This document shows positions 59,207-64,000 of a stretch of 64,000 nucleotides of DNA, piece by piece. A program made the position numbers and the translations under genes. This stretch comes from Nocardioides bruguierae (GTDB taxonomy: Bacteria; Actinomycetota; Actinomycetes; Propionibacteriales; Nocardioidaceae): contig NZ_JAMOIL010000013.1 of NCBI RefSeq assembly GCF_023656415.1, positions 1 through 64,000 of the forward strand. Direction: 5' to 3'. Each line of letters begins with the position of its first letter. Position 1 is the first letter of the stretch. Below the pieces are notes generated by a model. The model was not told where the DNA came from. It saw only the letters and a program-made list of their open reading frames with translations, and did no database searches.

Positions 59207-59212
59207 ACTCTA
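59207..59212 (-). promoter_or_regulatory. -10 element (TAGAGT) of leaderless CCA enzyme gene
   Basis: On the minus strand TAGAGT (59212-59207) is 8 nt before GTG 59198. Confidence 0.45.
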
Positions 59213-59347
59213 GTGAAGACACCGCCCGCACGCCGCATGCGCGAGCACCCGCCCCGGTGCGGGTGGTCGCACGGGCCCGTCCTCCGTCCCGGGTGACGAT
59301 CCTCTCCCCGCCTGGCGGGGCTGGGCGTCAGGGCGTGCCCGCCCCTC

Positions 59348-59353
59348 TATCCT
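59348..59353 (+). promoter_or_regulatory. -10 element (TATCCT) of leaderless DUF6049 gene
   Basis: TATCCT ends 6 nt before GTG 59360, the standard leaderless spacing. Confidence 0.55.
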
Positions 59354-59359
59354 GCGCAC

Positions 59360-61987
59360 GTGCCTCGCCTGCCCGGACCCGTCGTCGCGCCCCTGCCCGG
59401 GCGCCCCGACCGGCGACGTCCGGCAGGGCGACGTCCGGACGCGCAGCGGGTGGTGAGGCTGCTCGTCGGGCTGGTGCTGGCCCTCACCGTCCTGCCCGTG
59501 CTGGGCGTCGCCGCGGCCGACGAGGCCGCCGAGCCGCTCACCCTCACCCTCGACGAGGTCTCCCCGCAGATCCCGGCCCGCGGGTCGGTGCGGGTCTCCG
59601 GCACGATCACGAACACCGACGACGTCACCTGGACGACGATCAACCTCTACCCGTTCGTGGGCACCGAGCCGATCACGACCGCCTCCGGCCTGGCCGCGGC
59701 CTCGGAGACCGCGCTCGACGAGGTCGTCGGCGAGCGGGAGGCCAGCCAGGGGCCGTACCAGGTGATCGACCGGCTCGACCCGGGCGACACCGCCTCCTAC
59801 TCCTTCCGGGTGCCCGTGCGCCGCCTCGCGCTGACCGGCCAGGGCGTCTACTGGTTCGGGGTGCACGCCCTGGGCCAGGACGACGTCGGTCGCGACGACG
59901 TGGCCGACGGCCGGGTGCGCACCTTCCTGCCACGCGTGGTCGACGACACCGCCTCGGTGCCGGTGGCCGTCGTGCTCCAGCTGCGCCGCCGCGTCCGCTA
60001 CGAGACCGACGGCTCCGTGGCCCGGCTCGACACCTGGACCAGCTCGCTGGACCCGGACGGCCGCCTCGGCCGGCTGCTACGGATGGCCGAGGGGGCCGGC
60101 TCCAGCGGCGTGACCTGGGTGGTCGACCCGGCCGTCACCGACGCCCTCACCCGCCTCGCCGCCGGCAACCCTCCGCGCTCGACCGCCCCCACCCTCACCC
60201 CCGAGGAGCTGGACGACGCGACGGCGAGCCCGGACGCCTCCGCGAGCCCCACCCCCGCGCAGCCGCAGCCCACGGACGAGGACGACGTCGCCCAGGAGGA
60301 GCCCTCGGGCACCGCCTCCCCCTCCGACGAGGACAGCGCGCCCGAGGAGGAGGAGCCCGAGCTGGACGCGGCCACCCAGGCCGCCGCCGACGCCGCGGCC
60401 GACTACCTCGCCCGGCTCCAGGTGCTCGCCGACCAAGGGCAGGAGTTCCTGTCGCTGCCCTACGGCGACCTGGACGTGGCGGCCGCCGCCCTGCGCGGAC
60501 GACCCGGCAACCGGACCGTCGCCGACCCGCGGCAGAGCACCACGGCCGACCCCTCGGCCTCGGCGTCCCCCTCGGCCTCGGCGTCCCCCTCTGCCTCCGC
60601 CTCCGCCTCCGCCAGCTCTTCCTCCAGCGCCACCGGCACCCCCCAGCCCGGGGAGACGGTGACGGTGGAGCCCGACGAGGACGCCACCGACGAGCCGACC
60701 GACGAGCCGGCGGCCCGCACCGCCGCCTCCTACGTCCCCACGACGGGGCAGGACTGGTTCGACGCCGCCCGCTTCCGCGCCGGCAACCTGCTGGCCGGCA
60801 CCACCACCCGGACGATGCCGGTGGTGGCGCCCCCCGGCGGCTACCTCTCGGGCCGCGCCCTGCGACTGCTCGGCAACCGCGAGACCGTGCTGCTGACCGA
60901 CGACGCGGTGCGCGACGAGGGCCTGCGCACCGACGGCGTCGCGCCCACCACCGTCTCGGTCGCCGGCAACCGGGTGGTGCTCAGCGCCTCGGCGGTGCTG
61001 GACGGCGGCCCCGACTCCGACGACCGGCCCTCCACCCTCTCGCTGCGCCAGCGGCTGCTCTCCGAGGCGGCCGTGCGCTCCGCGACGGTCGCCGGGGAGG
61101 ACAGCGACGCCGTGCAGCCGCTGGTCGTCGTGCTGCCCGCGTGGTTCACCCCGGAGGACCCGGACACGTTCCTCGCCCAGCTCGACCTCTCCTGGACCGA
61201 CCCCGACGCCCTCACCGAGGCCACCGCGGGCGGCGGCGGCACCGCGCTGCGGCGCAACGCGCTGGTCTACGGCCGCGCCGCCGCGTCCGCCCAGATCGAG
61301 GCCGGCGTCTTCACCTACGCCCAGCGGCTGGCGGCCGCCGGCGCCGGGCTCCAGGACCTGCTGACCTACAACGACCAGGTGGGCTCCGACGTCCTGGACG
61401 AGGCGCTCACCGACCTCGGTTACGGCTGGCGCCGCCGACAGACCGCCATCAGCCGCGCCGCCTTCGCCAGCACCGTCGGGCTGCGCAGCAGCATCGGCGG
61501 CGTCACCATCAGCGCGCCACCGGGCGTGACCCTCTCCAGCGCCACGGGCAGGTTCTCGGCCACCGTGGAGAACACGTTGGACGAGGCGGTCACCGTGCAG
61601 GTCACGGCGTCGACCGACGCCGACCTCGCCGTCGACCAGCCCGACGCGGTGACCGTGGCCGCCGGTGGCTCGGCGACGATCCTGCTCGACGCCACCGCGG
61701 TCACCCAGGGCGTGCACGCCGTGCGGCTGGTGCTGGTCGACGCGGCCGGCACCCCCACGGGCGCCACGGTCACGGTGCCGGTGCGGGCCGCGGCCGTCAG
61801 CGACGTCATCTGGCTGGTGATGGGCTCGGGCGTCGTGCTGCTCTTCGGCGCGATCGCGGGCCGCCTGTTCCGCCGCGTCCGCCGTGCCCGGGCCACCGCC
61901 CGCGAGGCGCGCACGGCCGGGGCCGCCCCGGCCGGTACGGACCACGCGGACCAGGACCAGCAGGACCAGCAGGACGGACACGCATGA
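59360..61987 (+). CDS. DUF6049-type secreted/membrane-anchored protein
   Basis: An 875-residue protein. An Arg/Pro-rich N-terminus precedes a signal segment (RLLVGLVLALTVLPVLGVAA). An extracytoplasmic region follows with two Ser/Pro/Glu low-complexity insertions (about 280-345 and 395-455). Near the C-terminus there is one transmembrane helix (VIWLVMGSGVVLLFGAIAG) and a basic cytoplasmic tail. This layout and the location just upstream of murJ match the uncharacterised actinobacterial DUF6049 family, related in position to Rv3909. A role in cell-wall assembly is inferred from its neighbours only. Its stop overlaps the murJ start (ATGA), giving coupled translation. Confidence 0.83.
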   Translation: MPRLPGPVVAPLPGRPDRRRPAGRRPDAQRVVRLLVGLVLALTVLPVLGVAAADEAAEPLTLTLDEVSPQIPARGSVRVSGTITNTDDVTWTTINLYPFVGTEPITTASGLAAASETALDEVVGEREASQGPYQVIDRLDPGDTASYSFRVPVRRLALTGQGVYWFGVHALGQDDVGRDDVADGRVRTFLPRVVDDTASVPVAVVLQLRRRVRYETDGSVARLDTWTSSLDPDGRLGRLLRMAEGAGSSGVTWVVDPAVTDALTRLAAGNPPRSTAPTLTPEELDDATASPDASASPTPAQPQPTDEDDVAQEEPSGTASPSDEDSAPEEEEPELDAATQAAADAAADYLARLQVLADQGQEFLSLPYGDLDVAAAALRGRPGNRTVADPRQSTTADPSASASPSASASPSASASASASSSSSATGTPQPGETVTVEPDEDATDEPTDEPAARTAASYVPTTGQDWFDAARFRAGNLLAGTTTRTMPVVAPPGGYLSGRALRLLGNRETVLLTDDAVRDEGLRTDGVAPTTVSVAGNRVVLSASAVLDGGPDSDDRPSTLSLRQRLLSEAAVRSATVAGEDSDAVQPLVVVLPAWFTPEDPDTFLAQLDLSWTDPDALTEATAGGGGTALRRNALVYGRAAASAQIEAGVFTYAQRLAAAGAGLQDLLTYNDQVGSDVLDEALTDLGYGWRRRQTAISRAAFASTVGLRSSIGGVTISAPPGVTLSSATGRFSATVENTLDEAVTVQVTASTDADLAVDQPDAVTVAAGGSATILLDATAVTQGVHAVRLVLVDAAGTPTGATVTVPVRAAAVSDVIWLVMGSGVVLLFGAIAGRLFRRVRRARATAREARTAGAAPAGTDHADQDQQDQQDGHA

Positions 61988-63660
61988 GCGACCCACAGGA
62001 GCCGACCCGCGACCAGGATCGCCGCTCGCTCCTCTCCAGCTCGGCGGTGATGGCCGCCGGCACGACGTTCTCCCGGCTCTCCGGCCTGATCCGCTCGGTG
62101 CTGCTCGCCGCGGCCCTGGGCAACCTGGCGCACGCCGACGCGTTCAACGTGGCGAACACCGTGCCGAACATGCTCTACATCCTGCTGGCCGGCGGCGTGT
62201 TCAACGCCGTGCTCGTGCCGCAGCTGGTGCGGGCGATGAAGAACGACGCGGACCGGGGCGAGGCCTACACCAACCGGATCATGACGCTGGCCGTGCTGTT
62301 CCTGGGCGCGGTGACCGTGGCCCTGGTGGTGGCCGCGCCGTGGGTGGTGGCGCTGTACTCGGACCCGGACTGGCCCCCCGCCGTGACCGAGGCGACCGTC
62401 GACCTGGCGCGCTACTGCCTGCCCCAGGTCTTCTTCTACGGCATGTTCGTGCTGGTCGGTCAGGTGCTCAACGCCCGCGGCCGGTTCGGGCCGATGATGT
62501 GGGCCCCGATCGCCAACAACGTGGTCTCGGTGGCGGTGCTGCTCACCTACCTGGTGGTCTTCGGCGCCGCGGACGAGGCCGAGCAGGTGGGCGGCTACAG
62601 CACCGGTCAGGAGGTGCTGCTGGGCGTCGGGTCGACCCTCGGCATCGCCGTCCAGCTGCTGGTGCTCCTGCCCTACCTGCGGGCGGCGGGCTTCACCTGG
62701 CGTCCGCGCTTCGACTTCCGCGGCTCCGGCCTCGGCCACACCCTGCGCCTCGGCATCTGGACCGTCGGCTTCGTCATCGTCAACCAGGCGGCGTACACCG
62801 TGGTGGTGCGGCTGGCGACGTCCGGCACGGCCGGCGGCACGACGGAGGGCACGGGGTACTCGGTGTACTCCGCGGCCTTCCTCATCGTGATGGTGCCGCA
62901 CTCGGTGGTGACGGTCTCGCTGGCCACGGCCGTGCTGCCCCGGCTCTCGGCCCGGGCGGAGGACGGCGACCGCGCCGGCGTCGCCGACGTCCTCTCCTCG
63001 GTGATGCGCACGTCCCTGGCGATCATCGTGCCGTTCGCGTTCCTGCTGCCGGCGCTGGCCGACCCGCTCGCCCGGGTGCTGCTGGGCTGGGGCGCCGCGG
63101 AGGGCACCGTGGAGAACTACGTGCCCACGATCGCCGTGTTCGGGCCGGGCATCGCGCTGTTCACGCTGCACTACCTCGTCCTGCGCGGGTTCTACGCACT
63201 CGAGATGACGCGGACCGTGTTCTGGATCCAGTGCGTCGTCGGCGCGGTCAACGTCGCCGTCGCCGTCGCCCTGGTGAGCGCCACCGGCGTCGAGGCCACC
63301 GCGCCCTCGCTCGCCATCGCCTACGCCTGCGCGTACGCCGCGGGCTCCGCGGTCTCCTTCGTCGTCCTCGGGCGACGCCTGGGCGGCCTGGGTGGACGAC
63401 GGCTCGTCGGCTACGGCCTGCACCTGGTGCTGCTCAGCGCGGTGACCGCGGGCGTCGGGTGGGGCGTGGCACGCCTCGTCGGCGTGGGGCTGGACGACCG
63501 GCTGCCCGACAAGCTGGCGGCCCTGGCCGAGCTGGCCGCCGTGGGTGTCGCCGCCGTCGTGGTGTACCTGGTGCTGGCTCGCCTCACCCGCCTGCGCGAG
63601 GTCGCCGAGGTGCTCGACACGGTCGGCGTCGGCCGGGTGCTCGCCAAGCTCCGGCGTTGA
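61984..63660 (+). CDS. murJ: Lipid II flippase MurJ
   Basis: A 558-residue membrane protein of the MOP superfamily with about 14 helices. It moves lipid II across the cytoplasmic membrane for peptidoglycan synthesis. Family landmarks are the N-terminal SRLSGLIRSVLLAAALGNL, VPNMLYILLAGGVFNAVLVP and the second-half FGPGIALFTLHYLVLRGFYALE. Unlike M. tuberculosis MviN there is no fused kinase-like domain; a separate pseudokinase gene starts 129 bp downstream. ATG 61984 overlaps the preceding stop. Confidence 0.95.
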   Translation: MSDPQEPTRDQDRRSLLSSSAVMAAGTTFSRLSGLIRSVLLAAALGNLAHADAFNVANTVPNMLYILLAGGVFNAVLVPQLVRAMKNDADRGEAYTNRIMTLAVLFLGAVTVALVVAAPWVVALYSDPDWPPAVTEATVDLARYCLPQVFFYGMFVLVGQVLNARGRFGPMMWAPIANNVVSVAVLLTYLVVFGAADEAEQVGGYSTGQEVLLGVGSTLGIAVQLLVLLPYLRAAGFTWRPRFDFRGSGLGHTLRLGIWTVGFVIVNQAAYTVVVRLATSGTAGGTTEGTGYSVYSAAFLIVMVPHSVVTVSLATAVLPRLSARAEDGDRAGVADVLSSVMRTSLAIIVPFAFLLPALADPLARVLLGWGAAEGTVENYVPTIAVFGPGIALFTLHYLVLRGFYALEMTRTVFWIQCVVGAVNVAVAVALVSATGVEATAPSLAIAYACAYAAGSAVSFVVLGRRLGGLGGRRLVGYGLHLVLLSAVTAGVGWGVARLVGVGLDDRLPDKLAALAELAAVGVAAVVVYLVLARLTRLREVAEVLDTVGVGRVLAKLRR

Positions 63661-63789
63661 CCCGCCACGCGCCCTGCCCACCTCGTACGGTGGCCCCACC
63701 GGGCCTACGATGAGGCCCACGTGACCGGTGCCGTGCACGGAGGTACCGGTCGCAGCCCGCGACCACCCCCACGGCGAACGGAGCGCAGC

Positions 63790-64000
63790 GTGCCCCTGTC
63801 CAACCGCCCCGGCGACGAGCTGGTCGGGCGGTACCGCCTCGTGGACCTGCTCAGCGAGAGCAGGGGCGGTCGGTTCTGGCGGGCGCACGACCGGGTGCTG
63901 GAGCGACAGGTCGCGGTGCACGTCATCAGCGAGGACGACGACCGCGCCGACGCGCTGCTCGACGCTGCCCGACGCTCGGCCACCGTGCTCGACCCCCACA
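63790..64000 (+). CDS. MurJ-linked protein kinase-like protein (pseudokinase), 5' part
   Basis: Only the first 70 codons are in the window, starting at GTG 63790 and running off the right edge. They form a kinase N-lobe: GRYRLVDLL, then a Gly-loop equivalent that is degenerate (SESRGGRFWRA), and VAVHVI, where the ATP-anchoring Lys is His44. In M. tuberculosis a pseudokinase domain is fused to MviN and binds the FHA protein FhaA; here it would be separate. A possible -10, TACGAT at 63706-63711, lies in a GGGCC/GGCCC inverted repeat. Confidence 0.75.
   Translation, partial: MPLSNRPGDELVGRYRLVDLLSESRGGRFWRAHDRVLERQVAVHVISEDDDRADALLDAARRSATVLDPH

Noticed and set aside
1..64000. tRNA, rRNA, riboswitch or prophage genes
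   Set aside because: No cloverleaf, conserved riboswitch core, integrase, att repeat or phage structural gene was recognised in either strand by inspection; a covariance-model scan would be needed to exclude small RNAs.

Overview
The window is a chromosomal segment of a high-GC actinobacterium, most likely Nocardioides or a close relative in the Propionibacteriales. This rests on the very high GC content, the frequent GTG starts (many with a -10 box 6-8 nt upstream and no room for a leader), a mycothiol-dependent maleylpyruvate isomerase-fold protein, and gene order on the right half. The order ino1 - PadR - class A PBP - glycosyltransferase - rpsF/ssb/rpsR/rplI - dnaB resembles the origin-proximal Rv0046c-Rv0058 block of Mycobacterium tuberculosis, and murJ followed by a pseudokinase resembles the mycobacterial MurJ locus. 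No rRNA, tRNA, CRISPR array, insertion sequence or prophage is recognisable. The only mobile element is an intein inside dnaB.

Layout. 1-4.3 kb: start of a probable PadR regulator running off the left edge, an MDMPI-like protein, a secreted GH6 glucanase, a small orphan, and zwf. 4.3-11.8 kb: a tightly overlapping operon of two MacB-like ATPases and two very large FtsX-type permeases. 12-22.7 kb: MFS exporter, DinB-like protein, ECF sigma factor, helical protein, DrrAB-type exporter, a 1235-residue zinc-ribbon membrane protein and a patatin-like hydrolase. 22.8-24.8 kb: three tandem, progressively degenerate PNPOx-like paralogues with DosR-like sites upstream. 24.8-28 kb: a RimK-type ATP-grasp ligase fused to an RCK_C domain, a DTGA-motif peptidase, three 80-bp tandem repeats, and an aspartoacylase/succinylglutamate-desuccinylase-like hydrolase. 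This is the best candidate for an uncharacterised system. 28-37.8 kb: methyltransferase, thioesterase, then a rhamnoside locus (LacI regulator divergent from solute-binding protein, two permeases and a GH78 rhamnosidase, with a perfect LacI-type operator), and a lipid-kinase-like gene. 37.8-39.9 kb: dispersed repeats and three small genes.

39.9-46.5 kb: intein-containing dnaB, a 590-bp gap with a cluster of DnaA-box-like sequences, a MATE exporter, and the rpsF-ssb-rpsR-rplI operon. 46.7-54.9 kb: a pseudokinase-like protein, endonuclease IV, a FemX-like ligase coupled to an alanine-racemase-like protein, a GT87-type transferase and a bifunctional PBP. 55.1-64 kb: PadR regulator with ino1, an IclR regulator, CCA-adding enzyme, a DUF6049 secreted protein, MurJ, and the N-terminus of a second pseudokinase.

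The right half groups envelope functions (PBP, FemX/racemase, MurJ, pseudokinases, inositol for mycothiol and phosphoinositides) with replication and translation genes, as is usual near actinobacterial origins. The left half is more accessory: exporters, sugar uptake and metabolite modification.
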